Assembly (NCBI GenBank): GCA_027343725.1
Contig: DAHWKH010000055.1
Location: forward strand, 1 to 12,682
DNA from: Acidiferrobacteraceae bacterium
GTDB lineage: Bacteria > Pseudomonadota > Gammaproteobacteria > Acidiferrobacterales > Acidiferrobacteraceae
DNA: 12,682 nt
Reading direction: 5' to 3'
The translations under genes were made by a program, and so were the position numbers. The notes beneath the pieces were generated by a model that was not told where the DNA came from, did not search any database, and saw nothing but the letters and a program-made list of their open reading frames with translations. Shown here one piece after another: positions 1-6,312 of this stretch; within the stretch, counting starts at the first letter, position 1, and the number at the start of each line of letters is the position of its first letter.

Positions 1-449
1 TGGCCCGGGGGTTTTGCTATCTCGTCGCCATCATGGATTGGGCGACCCGGACGGTGCTGTCGTGGCGGTTGTCCATGACGCTCGAGCCACACTCTTGCGT
101 GGAGGCGTTGGAAGAGGCCATCGATCGTTATGGCGCCCCGGAGATCTTCAATACGGACCAAGGGGCGCAATTCACGAGCGAGGCCTTCACCGGCGTCCTG
201 CGGGCCCACAACGTCGCCATCAGCATGGACGGCAAGGGCCGCTGGCGGGACAACGTCTTCGTCGAGCGACTCTGGCGCAGTGTCAAGTACGAGGAGGTCT
301 ATCTCAAGGCCTACGCATCGATCCCGGAAGCGCGGGCTTCTCTTGCCAAGTACTTCCATTTCTACAATCATGAGAGACACCATCAGGCGCTGAACCAGCA
401 GACACCGTGGCAGGCTTACACCACGGCGTCATTGGGACAGGCCGCTTGA
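1..449 (+). CDS. IS3-family transposase OrfB, C-terminal part (5' end outside window)
   Basis: DDE recombinase that cuts and rejoins the ends of its own insertion sequence. The frame is open from base 3 and has no start in the window, so only the catalytic C-terminus is seen. The retroviral-integrase core is intact. The first Asp lies in the IMDWATR segment, the second in NTDQG, and the Glu in RDNVFVERLW. The last two are separated by 35 residues, the DD(35)E spacing typical of the IS3 family. The family's usual C-terminal NHERHHQALNQQTPWQAY-type segment is also present, and the frame ends at a normal TGA. The missing part would be the N-terminal helix-turn-helix region and the upstream OrfA, normally joined to OrfB by programmed frameshifting. 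Family assignment is firm; the named IS cannot be given. Confidence 0.93.
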   Translation, partial: ARGFCYLVAIMDWATRTVLSWRLSMTLEPHSCVEALEEAIDRYGAPEIFNTDQGAQFTSEAFTGVLRAHNVAISMDGKGRWRDNVFVERLWRSVKYEEVYLKAYASIPEARASLAKYFHFYNHERHHQALNQQTPWQAYTTASLGQAA

Positions 450-475
450 TCCACCCGGTGGATGTTCTCTCTAAG
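446..475 (+). promoter_or_regulatory. Possible outward promoter and 15-base palindrome at the IS end
   Basis: TTGATC at 446-451 and TCTAAG at 470-475 are 18 bases apart, each matching sigma-70 -35 and -10 consensus at four of six positions. This could be an outward promoter of the kind IS3 elements sometimes carry, and would read into the next gene. The same stretch holds an odd-length palindrome, ATCCACC-C-GGTGGAT (449-463), overlapping the transposase stop codon. The matches are weak and this is a suggestion only. Confidence 0.2.
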
Positions 476-483
476 AACCAGGA

Positions 484-508
484 GAAACTGTCCAAGAGAT
501 GGGGTCCA
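484..508 (+). repeat. Candidate right terminal inverted repeat of the IS3-family element
   Basis: About 35 bases after the transposase stop the plus strand reads tgtccaagagatggggtcca, ending near base 508. Read inward on the other strand it begins TGGACCCC and contains TTGGACA, resembling the TGGAC-type ends of some IS3-family elements. The left end lies outside the window, so neither the match between ends nor the target duplication can be checked. The exact outer base is uncertain by a few positions. Confidence 0.5.
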
Positions 509-545
509 GCTAGTAGGAGACAGTGCCGTCGGGCGGGGCGTGCGC

Positions 546-1304
546 ATGCAACTCGCCCGGATTGCCGGCGATCCGGCCTTGCCTGCAGTGACACAAAGCA
601 CCCTACAACGTCTTGGCTCCAGTCTGACGACATTTCAAGTGGCGCTACTACAAGCCATCCTTGTTCTCACCTATAACCAGGAAGCCCTGGTCGCAACGAT
701 CTCGGGCATGCCTCTAACGCGGGCGCAGCGAATCACTATGGATCGCGTGCGCGGCACCCTGTCGATGAATCGATCCATCCAGCGACTGCAACGCGCCGGA
801 GCCACGCTCAAAGGTCAACCTCAAGTCTTGCAAACGGGTATCGATCGGGTCATCGTCGCAGCCCATCACAGCGTGCCCCTCGGTTCCGTGACGAGCAACG
901 CCGCCGTGACCGCCGTTATCGGCGATTGCGAGACTCTCCTCGACGCGCCGGATTGGCGGTCCTTTAAGCAGTCCCTCATACCTGTGATGCGAGAAAGAGG
1001 CTTTCTTTCCTATTTGCGCTCCCAGGACCCCCTGATCGTCGCGACCTTTATGCCGTCTGGTCAGGTACTCGCGCTGGAGCTTCCCCATGGCGTGGACCCG
1101 CCGCTAGAGCCCCTTATCAAGGGTTTTCTGGAAATCCTTTTCAACCTTGCCCTTGCTATCGTCGCCATCGTGACAGCACCGGAAGAACTCACACCGACCG
1201 CCGTTCTCGGCCTCATTGGCGCGCCGGGATGGCTGGCGCTTTCGCTCTTCAACTATTTGCAACTTCTGTGTTCGGATTTCGACAAGGACGGGGATTGCGA
1301 TTGA
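546..1304 (+). CDS. Hypothetical membrane-associated protein with Asp-rich C-terminal tail
   Basis: I do not recognise this 252-residue protein. The N-terminal two thirds are mixed, with one moderately hydrophobic stretch around residues 25-45 (FQVALLQAILVLTY). Two clear hydrophobic segments follow near residues 193-212 and 219-240, and the chain ends in DFDKDGDCD. That tail follows the DxDxDG pattern of calcium-binding loops (EF-hand-like or excalibur-like) but stops short of a complete loop. There is no signal peptide. The frame is open back to an ATG at 462 inside the IS end; I place the start at ATG 546 (GTG 540 is equally possible) because the earlier residues would be IS-derived. No strong ribosome site decides it, so the native N-terminus may have been removed by the insertion. 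The next gene starts 27 bases downstream, suggesting an operon. Base composition is visibly less GC-rich than in the transporter genes. Confidence 0.6.
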   Translation: MQLARIAGDPALPAVTQSTLQRLGSSLTTFQVALLQAILVLTYNQEALVATISGMPLTRAQRITMDRVRGTLSMNRSIQRLQRAGATLKGQPQVLQTGIDRVIVAAHHSVPLGSVTSNAAVTAVIGDCETLLDAPDWRSFKQSLIPVMRERGFLSYLRSQDPLIVATFMPSGQVLALELPHGVDPPLEPLIKGFLEILFNLALAIVAIVTAPEELTPTAVLGLIGAPGWLALSLFNYLQLLCSDFDKDGDCD

Positions 1305-1331
1305 TGCGCGACATATGACAAGGGGCATCCG

Positions 1332-1739
1332 ATGAGCTATCCCCTAGGGGCAACCTTTACGCTCCTTGGGCTCGTCGCCGTCACGATCGCACCGGGCATT
1401 GTGCTCGGACTGCGACTGCGGCGATGGTGGGTCGGGTTGGGGCTTTCTCCGCATGCGGTCCGCGCCCTCCTCCTTATAAACATGGTTATTATGTTGCTAG
1501 CCTCGTCTTCGCTTTATGCGCCCTGGATCAAAGGCGCGCTCGGCGCCGCCTATCTGGTGCTACTCTGTGCCTACCTCATTCCGGCGACCATGTTCTTGAC
1601 ATGGGTCTGCCTCGACAAGCTCGAACGCTGGCGGCACCCGAAGTCCGGTTCGGGCCCCGCTTGGAAAAGACCTGCCGAAACGAAGAATCCCCCGGGCCTG
1701 AGCGCTGACGTGCGGAAGACTCGCCGAACCGGAGAATAG
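1332..1739 (+). CDS. Small hypothetical three-helix membrane protein
   Basis: A 135-residue inner-membrane protein of unrecognised family. Three hydrophobic segments are visible: about residues 5-26 (LGATFTLLGLVAVTIAPGIV), 43-62 (RALLLINMVIMLLASSSLY) and 66-92 (IKGALGAAYLVLLCAYLIPA). A basic, Pro-rich hydrophilic tail from about residue 96 is probably cytoplasmic. The start ATG has an AAGGGG-like ribosome site about seven bases upstream. It lies 27 bases after the preceding hypothetical gene in the same direction, so the two are probably co-transcribed and may act together in the membrane. No catalytic or ligand motif can be seen, and no function is proposed. Confidence 0.65.
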   Translation: MSYPLGATFTLLGLVAVTIAPGIVLGLRLRRWWVGLGLSPHAVRALLLINMVIMLLASSSLYAPWIKGALGAAYLVLLCAYLIPATMFLTWVCLDKLERWRHPKSGSGPAWKRPAETKNPPGLSADVRKTRRTGE

Positions 1740-1827
1740 CGGGAAGACCGCGCCGCTGGCCGCGCCGAGGGCCTCTAGCCCTCACCATCCCCCGCCCCAT
1801 CGAGCGCGAAGACCGATGCCTCCCGGT

Positions 1828-1902
1828 TATAAGCTCTTGCCATATATCAATATCGACAGATAGGTGTCTGCTAGCATGCGTTCGGCAGGTTGCCATATTT
1901 CA
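1828..1902 (+). promoter_or_regulatory. Upstream region of the beta-barrel gene with duplicated TTGCCATAT element
   Basis: The 194-base gap before the beta-barrel gene becomes AT-rich from about 1826. TTGCCATAT occurs at 1837-1845 and again at 1890-1898. Extending three more bases, with one mismatch at the tenth position, gives TTGCCATATATCA and TTGCCATATTTCA: 12 of 13 identical, offset by 53 bases, close to five helical turns. TATAAG at 1828-1833 resembles a -10 box but has no good -35. The pair could be regulator sites or alternative promoter elements. Confidence 0.35.
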
Positions 1903-1933
1903 TACTTACACAATCTCGGGAGGATTTTACTCT

Positions 1934-2527
1934 ATGCCCATAAACAATAAGAAACTCCGCCAAGTGGGCGCGATCGCGCTCATCGCGACCCTACCCCTTG
2001 CCGGCATCGCCACGGCGTCTGCGGCGACAAGTCCTTTATACGTCGGCGTCAACGGCGAGATGACCTCCGGGTTTTCCGGATTTGGGAGCGCCGTGGGGTT
2101 TGGGATCTACGGGGGCTACCGTCTGCCGGTCCATCTTTGGCGTCTCCATACGGCAGTCGAAGTCGGATATAACCATTTCGGCTCGATGAACGAACACGGC
2201 TTGGCCGGCAGCGGCTTGACCGGGAAGGTGACCGGCCACGACGAGACGGTCACGGCCGTGTTCTCCTACCCTGTCATGCGGCGCCTGAGCGTCTACGTGC
2301 GCGCGGGCTTGGCGTTTACCAATTTGACCTATACGCAGACCGGTAACGGCTCTTCCTTATCGGTCTCCGGATCCGGGACGAATGGCGTCTTCGGTGTCGG
2401 CGCCCAGTATCATGTGACGCGCCATATCGGGGTTCATATCGGATACCGCTCGACAGGCGCCAATATCAGCGGGCTCTCGTCGGGCTCCCTCGGGACCTTT
2501 GATTTCGGCGGATCCTATTCCTTCTAA
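1934..2527 (+). CDS. Small outer-membrane beta-barrel protein (OmpA-barrel/opacity type)
   Basis: A 197-residue exported protein. The N-terminus is a classic Sec signal: basic start (NNKKLRQ), hydrophobic core (VGAIALIATLPLAGIA), and a likely cleavage after ASA or SAA near residue 30. The mature part is dominated by alternating polar/hydrophobic strands with Gly and aromatic residues, such as PLYVGVNGEM, FGIYGGYRLP, VEVGYNHFG, YVRAGLAFTN, GVGAQYHVT and GVHIGYRSTG. It ends in FDFGGSYSF; the terminal Phe is the signal for outer-membrane barrel assembly. Size and strand pattern fit an eight-stranded barrel of the OmpA-like/opacity superfamily. There is no C-terminal peptidoglycan-binding domain. 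The start is fixed by GGGAGGA about ten bases before the ATG. It stands alone, with its own upstream region and a strong terminator, so it is probably monocistronic. Ligand or adhesion role is unknown. Confidence 0.85.
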   Translation: MPINNKKLRQVGAIALIATLPLAGIATASAATSPLYVGVNGEMTSGFSGFGSAVGFGIYGGYRLPVHLWRLHTAVEVGYNHFGSMNEHGLAGSGLTGKVTGHDETVTAVFSYPVMRRLSVYVRAGLAFTNLTYTQTGNGSSLSVSGSGTNGVFGVGAQYHVTRHIGVHIGYRSTGANISGLSSGSLGTFDFGGSYSF

Positions 2528-2560
2528 GATCCGTCCTGGTCCTTCTCACCGCTTTTTTGA

Positions 2561-2587
2561 CGCCGCCCTCCGGGGCGGCGCCTTTTT
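2561..2587 (+). terminator. Intrinsic terminator of the beta-barrel gene
   Basis: A perfect 8-bp stem, CGCCGCCC with GGGCGGCG, closes on a TCCG loop and is followed by CC and five T residues. It begins 33 bases after the beta-barrel stop codon. This is the clearest rho-independent terminator in the window. Confidence 0.87.
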
Positions 2588-2930
2588 CCCCGAAGATATC
2601 ACGCCCCGGGTGAACCGATGCCGCGTCACTCGTTGTGGCACGGCCTCTCAGCGAGACATGAGCGTCATGCCGCGCTCAACGTCCGGCCTTCGAAACACCC
2701 TGATGTGGTGCGCGACTCCGTGACCGCCGTATCAGTCTCCCTTGGGCCTGAAGCCCGGGCACCGGGCGCATGCCGTCCCGGTAAACGGCGAGTCATCCGC
2801 GCCCGCGCCGAGATTGCAAAGGATCCCGCGCGAGCCCTTCGACGATCCAGCCTCGAGACACGGGCCCACTTCCCTGCTCCGCGCCCAAAGGAAGATCGGG
2901 AAGGGGCTCGATGCGGCCGCACTGTATCCC
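2588..2930. other. Intergenic stretch without a supportable gene
   Basis: This 343-base stretch separates two convergent genes (beta-barrel plus, cupin minus). Open frames through it on both strands give Arg-, Ala- and Pro-rich translations without recognisable motifs or convincing ribosome sites. The only local structure noted is a short GGGC-CTGAA-GCCC hairpin at 2744-2756. It may be 3' untranslated sequence or decayed DNA. Confidence 0.6.
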
Positions 2931-3377
2931 TTACTCGCTCATCCGATCCGCGCCGGCGTCGGACCCCTGCCCGCGCAAGGGCGCGATGCGAAAATCCAGG
3001 AGCTCGTCGGGTTCGCCTGTATACACGACGAAGGCGGTCGTTTCCTGGGCCAACATGGCGCCGTGGCGGTGACCACGGGGATGGAGCATATAGTCCCCGG
3101 GCGCCTGACGTGGCCGGCCGGTCTTGTCACAATGGCCGCCCGTGAGAATGAGGATATGCTCATCGGAGCGGGCAATCGCCAGGACCGTGATCAGCAGACC
3201 GGGGGGCGGACAAAAGCGAATGATCCGCGCAACGCCCTCCCCGTGCTCACGACGATCGCTCAGCGTCTTCATATAGACGGTCTCCCGGCCATCAGATAGC
3301 GAGACCTCACCTAGAAAGTCGCTCCCGGGTATCCACGGAAGGTCGTCGGCTGTCACAAACACGGGCACAAGCGCCAT
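2931..3377 (-). CDS. Cupin-domain protein
   Basis: A 148-residue cytoplasmic single-domain cupin, a small beta-barrel fold that usually binds a metal. Motif 2 is clear near residues 93-106, PGDYMLHPRGHRHG, with candidate ligands H99, H103 and H105. Motif 1 is degenerate: the region around residues 68-82 (IARSDEHILILTGGH) keeps a Glu and a following His but lacks the usual HxH pair. Metal binding may therefore be altered or absent. The arrangement resembles ChrR-like/DUF4437-type cupins. The start is supported by AGGAGA eight bases before the ATG on the minus strand. The gene is separated from the upstream DsrE-like gene by 180 bases containing a large hairpin, so it may have its own promoter. 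Enzymatic or sensory role cannot be told from sequence. Confidence 0.8.
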   Translation of the reverse strand: MALVPVFVTADDLPWIPGSDFLGEVSLSDGRETVYMKTLSDRREHGEGVARIIRFCPPPGLLITVLAIARSDEHILILTGGHCDKTGRPRQAPGDYMLHPRGHRHGAMLAQETTAFVVYTGEPDELLDFRIAPLRGQGSDAGADRMSE

Positions 3378-3525
3378 GGTCTGTCTCCTGAAAATAGGAA
3401 TTCGAGGGTAGGTAGGACGCTATCACGCCCCGCGGCGCGACATTACGCCCGGGACCGTAACATCGAAAACCCCACAGCGGGTCCCGGAGACGGGAGATCT
3501 CTCTCGAGGATCCCGGGCCGAGCGT

Positions 3526-3556
3526 GTCACAAGAGTCCGTGTCGGACTCTTGTGAC
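3526..3556 (-). terminator. Perfect 14-bp inverted repeat just after the DsrE-like gene
   Basis: GTCACAAGAGTCCG (3526-3539) and CGGACTCTTGTGAC (3543-3556) are perfect complements around a 3-base loop. The hairpin starts one base after the DsrE-like stop codon on the minus strand, the usual place for a terminator or 3' stabiliser. No T-run follows in either direction, so it is not a textbook intrinsic terminator; an operator for the cupin gene is the alternative. Confidence 0.55.
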
Positions 3557-3557
3557 T

Positions 3558-4067
3558 TCAGTAAACGGGAACGAGTTCGTATCCCTGGGCCTGATACCCG
3601 ATGGCCGATATGAAACCGTTGCCCACCGGATGGACTTGGCGGATCAGATCTCGCGGGTTGATATCGACTCCTTGCGTGAGCGATACCCCGCAGGCCTCGA
3701 AGCGCACGCCCTTGCGGCTCATGGCCGCGATCTCGGCCTGAATGCGCGCGGCCGCGGCGCGCTGCCGATACGATATCCCGAGGAGGTTTTGGGTGAGAAA
3801 GGCGACGTCCGGCCCGATGATAACGACAACGAAATGCGGCTTGACACCCTGGCGGGCCATGCCCACATAGGCGAGGTTTGCCACACGCACGACGTTTCCC
3901 AACACCTGCGGCTTCTTCACGTCGATCAGAAACACCGCCTTCGCCGTGTGCAGTCCGCGCAAGGCGCGCGCGTCGTTCAATACGACAGCCCTTGCCGGCT
4001 GCACCCATGCGCCCGCGATACCCGCGAACAGGGTAAGACCCAAACCCATCGCTATCGCCTTCATCAT
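3558..4067 (-). CDS. Exported DsrE/DsrF-like family protein
   Basis: A 169-residue protein of the DsrE/DsrF-like superfamily, whose members carry or bind sulfur in sulfur-oxidising and related bacteria. Residues 1-27 form a Sec signal (hydrophobic ALLKG-like core, here KAIAMGLGLTLFAGIAGAW, then PARA before the likely cut). The mature domain shows a first strand with KAVFLIDVKKP, a helix with NVVRVANLAYVGMA, strand HFVVVIIGPDVAFL, and the family's single Cys at residue 126 in RFEACGVSL. It ends with IGYQAQGYELVPVY, matching the usual GY-rich C-terminus. Start choice: AGGAGG at 4075-4080 lies seven bases before ATG 4067, the best spacing; ATG 4064 is possible and GTG 4073 is too close. It follows the DsbG-like gene by 82 bases on the same strand. 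With only one Cys, it cannot form an internal disulfide. Confidence 0.83.
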   Translation of the reverse strand: MMKAIAMGLGLTLFAGIAGAWVQPARAVVLNDARALRGLHTAKAVFLIDVKKPQVLGNVVRVANLAYVGMARQGVKPHFVVVIIGPDVAFLTQNLLGISYRQRAAAARIQAEIAAMSRKGVRFEACGVSLTQGVDINPRDLIRQVHPVGNGFISAIGYQAQGYELVPVY

Positions 4068-4149
4068 GATCACGCCTCCTGAGATCGGGGATATCCAGCA
4101 CGCCCTCGCGACATGACAGTCCGCCGACCGGGTCCCCGGCCGTCCGCCC

Positions 4150-4770
4150 CTATCGGCGGATGCTCGCCATGAGCGCTTTGATCATCCGCGGCCCGGGCTG
4201 TCCGATCACGAACCGGGCCTGGCCGTTTGGTGTCTTATAGACCAAAACCGGCACCGTTTTGGAGCCGGTCCCGTCGGCCACGAGGTCGAGATTGTGCCGC
4301 AGTTGCCTGCGGGCCGCGCCGCTTGGGATCGCGAGCGGGATCTCCATGCCATGGTGGCGTGAATAATGCGCCTCGCCGCGCAACAGCATCTTGCGGGGGT
4401 CCTTGGCCATCAGTATAGCCGCGGCCTTCTCCCCGCTCGTGGGCGTGAGGTAGCCGACCGGCACCGCGCGGATGGTCAGCTGCCCGCGCGCGACCCAGGG
4501 CTTCAATTCCTCGAAGAGCGCATGGCAATAGGGGCAATTGGGGTCAAACACCTCGTAGACGATCTTCGGGCCATGGCCCACCGCGATCCACGGGGTGCGC
4601 TGCAATGCGGCATAAAGGTGCTCGGCGCGCGCAGGCCCGGACACCGACGCCCATGCGCTCCCCGCCATCAGAAACAGGAGCCCGCCGAGAGCCCCCCAGG
4701 TCTTCCGGGATCGCGCGCGCCATCCCCCTCCTCCGATCCTCGTCATCCCCGTGCTCGCATGCGCTCTCAT
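4150..4770 (-). CDS. DsbG/DsbC-like periplasmic thiol:disulfide oxidoreductase
   Basis: A 206-residue thioredoxin-fold protein, probably exported. A hydrophobic segment (WGALGGLLFLMAGSAWA, residues 25-41) after a basic N-terminus acts as signal or anchor. The active site is C79-P-Y-C82 in VFDPNCPYCHALFEEL, and the cis-proline loop is T172-V-P174. DPxCPYC is characteristic of the DsbC/DsbG group rather than DsbA. Only about 25 residues separate the signal from the catalytic strand, so the N-terminal dimerisation domain of classical DsbC/DsbG is missing; the protein may be monomeric. Start is uncertain: ATG 4770 has no strong ribosome site, and ATG 4746 in the same frame is an alternative. It precedes the DsrE-like gene, suggesting the pair acts in periplasmic thiol or sulfur chemistry; that link is inference. 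Confidence 0.85.
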   Translation of the reverse strand: MRAHASTGMTRIGGGGWRARSRKTWGALGGLLFLMAGSAWASVSGPARAEHLYAALQRTPWIAVGHGPKIVYEVFDPNCPYCHALFEELKPWVARGQLTIRAVPVGYLTPTSGEKAAAILMAKDPRKMLLRGEAHYSRHHGMEIPLAIPSGAARRQLRHNLDLVADGTGSKTVPVLVYKTPNGQARFVIGQPGPRMIKALMASIRR

Positions 4771-4829
4771 GTTTCTGTCGACACTCCCGCCCTATCGGTT
4801 CTCACAATGGTCACCCATCCATCCCGCAA

Positions 4830-4923
4830 AAGCACCCCGCGCTTCCCGGCAGTCCCTTGCCGGCCCCTTCGCGCGCGCCTCGCCGCCTCACGCTACCGCG
4901 AGCCGTATCCAAGCGCGGTGCTT
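4830..4923 (-). terminator. Structured 3' region of marC-like gene, possible terminator
   Basis: Four bases after the MarC-family stop codon the minus strand reads AAGCACCGCGCTT (4923-4911), and 66 bases later AAGCGCGGGGTGCTT (4844-4830). These pair over 13 bp with a two-base bulge and end in a run of four T (4831-4828). Inside the loop are two further hairpins, CTCGCG/GCGTGAG around 4902-4887 with one wobble pair, and CCGGCA/TGCCGG at 4863-4846. Together they would give a multibranched fold ending in a short U-tract. Confidence 0.45.
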
Positions 4924-4926
4924 ACA

Positions 4927-5547
4927 CTAGCGCAGGCCCGGCATCAAGGCCACAAGGCCTGTCGCCATGAATTGCACGGCCATGGCCGCCAATATGAGCC
5001 CCATGACGCGGGTTGCGATATTGAGGCCCGTGGTGCCAAGGCGCGTGCCGATCGGCTCGGCGAGCCACAGGATGGCCCACACCAGCAACGCCACTCCGAT
5101 AATCCCCACGCTGAAGAGGAGTTCGTTCCCAAGAGACGTCGCCTTTTGCGCATCGACGATCACGAGACTGATCGCGCCCGGACCCGCCAACAAGGGCATG
5201 GCCAGCGGCACGACCGCGATATCCTCCTTGGCCTCCGCCTCCGTTTGCTCCTCCTGCGTATGGCGCGCGGGCGTGGTCTTCGCATGAAACATCGCGATCG
5301 CGATCAACAAGACGAGAAAGCCGCCCGCCACCCGAAACGCCGGCACGCCAATCCCGAAAAATCGCAGCAGGCCCTCCCCGAGCCATATGGACAGGACCAG
5401 GATGATAGCCACGGCGGATGCCGCCTTGGCCGCGATGTGCCGCATCTCCCGGGGGGATCGGCCGCCTGTCAAACTGAGAAACAGCGGAATCGCGCCCAGC
5501 GGATTCATGATCGCGAACACGCCCACCAGATCCTTCACGGCACTCAT
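4927..5547 (-). CDS. MarC/UPF0056-family integral membrane protein
   Basis: A 206-residue inner-membrane protein of the MarC family (E. coli MarC, YhgN and YchE are relatives), whose transport role is not established. Length is typical. The N-terminal FAIMNPLGAIPLFLSLT (NPLG at residues 15-18) and the central PLAMPLLAGPGAIS (residues 114-127) are the two half-repeat signatures of the family. About six hydrophobic segments are visible, with a charged loop rich in Glu near residues 90-110 (HTQEEQTEAEAKED). The start is the first ATG after an AGGA-like site. It begins 21 bases after the stop of the upstream dehydrogenase gene on the same strand, so the two probably share a transcript. Despite its name the family is not clearly linked to drug resistance. 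Confidence 0.9.
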   Translation of the reverse strand: MSAVKDLVGVFAIMNPLGAIPLFLSLTGGRSPREMRHIAAKAASAVAIILVLSIWLGEGLLRFFGIGVPAFRVAGGFLVLLIAIAMFHAKTTPARHTQEEQTEAEAKEDIAVVPLAMPLLAGPGAISLVIVDAQKATSLGNELLFSVGIIGVALLVWAILWLAEPIGTRLGTTGLNIATRVMGLILAAMAVQFMATGLVALMPGLR

Positions 5548-5568
5548 GATTGCGCGTCCTGTCCGGAA

Positions 5569-6312
5569 TCAGAATTCCTGGCGCGTCGGGCGAAACACGA
5601 TCTCATTGATATCGACGTCCTCGGGTTGTTCTAGGGCAAATGCGACGGCCCGCGCAAAAGAGTCGGCGGGAATCGCCCGTTCATAGATCTTATGGACCGC
5701 CTGGGCGATATCCGGTTCCGTAATGCTGTTCGGGAGTTCGGTCGCGATGGCGCCCGGTGAAAGGACGCAGGTGCGAATATTGTACGCCTTGACCTCCTGA
5801 CGCAGACCCTCCGAGAGCGCGCGCACCGCGTGCTTGGTCGCCGAATACACGGCGCCCGCCGCACGTACCTTGTGACCGGCCACCGACGACACGTTGATGA
5901 TGTGCCCCGATTTTTGGCGCTTCATCGCCGGCAGGACCGCCGCGATCCCGTACAAGACGCCCTTGATGTTGACGTCGATCATCCGGTCCCACTCATCGAC
6001 CTTGAGCCGCTCGAGCGGCGAGTGCGGCATAAGCCCCGCGTTGTTGATCATGACATCGACGCGGCCGTACTGCCGCAAGGCTTCGGCCACGAGGCACTCG
6101 ACCTCGTCACGCCGCGTGACGTCGGTCTGCACCGCCGTGGCCTTGCGTCCCTCGGCGCGCAAGGCATCCGCGAGCGCCTCGATGCGCTCGCTGCGCCGCG
6201 CGCCGAGGACGACAATGGCCCCACGATCCGACAGATGGCGCGCGGCGGCCTCTCCCAAACCGCTGCTCGCGCCTGTAATGACGACGACCTTCCCTTCGAT
6301 GGCGTTCCCCAT
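5569..6312 (-). CDS. SDR-family NADP-dependent oxidoreductase
   Basis: A 247-residue classical short-chain dehydrogenase/reductase with a Rossmann fold, soluble in the cytoplasm. The cofactor motif TGASSGLG is at residues 13-20. Basic residues after the second strand (GARRSER, residues 37-43) favour NADP(H) over NAD(H). NNAG is at 90-93, and the catalytic set is N115, a Ser in NVSS (142-143), Y156 and K160 (YSATK). SPGAIATEL follows as expected. The frame is open back to 6360, but I choose ATG 6312 because GGAGGG lies just upstream and the family N-terminus begins here. The sequence resembles general carbonyl or hydroxy-acid reductases of the YdfG type; the substrate cannot be inferred. It leads a probable two-gene operon with the MarC-family gene, though no functional link is evident. 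Confidence 0.9.
   Translation of the reverse strand: MGNAIEGKVVVITGASSGLGEAAARHLSDRGAIVVLGARRSERIEALADALRAEGRKATAVQTDVTRRDEVECLVAEALRQYGRVDVMINNAGLMPHSPLERLKVDEWDRMIDVNIKGVLYGIAAVLPAMKRQKSGHIINVSSVAGHKVRAAGAVYSATKHAVRALSEGLRQEVKAYNIRTCVLSPGAIATELPNSITEPDIAQAVHKIYERAIPADSFARAVAFALEQPEDVDINEIVFRPTRQEF

Noticed and set aside
2742..3299. Open frame of 185 codons on the plus strand
   Set aside because: Mostly antisense to the cupin gene, which has a recognisable metal-binding motif and ribosome site.
3307..4101. Open frame of 264 codons on the minus strand
   Set aside because: It overlaps the DsrE-like gene in another frame and runs through the 14-bp hairpin; the translation is Arg/Gly-rich and lacks motifs.
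4366..5634. Long open frame of 422 codons on the plus strand
   Set aside because: It lies antisense to the DsbG-like and MarC-family genes and spans their intergenic gap. The translation is rich in His, Arg and Pro with no motifs, as expected for the complement of GC-rich coding DNA.
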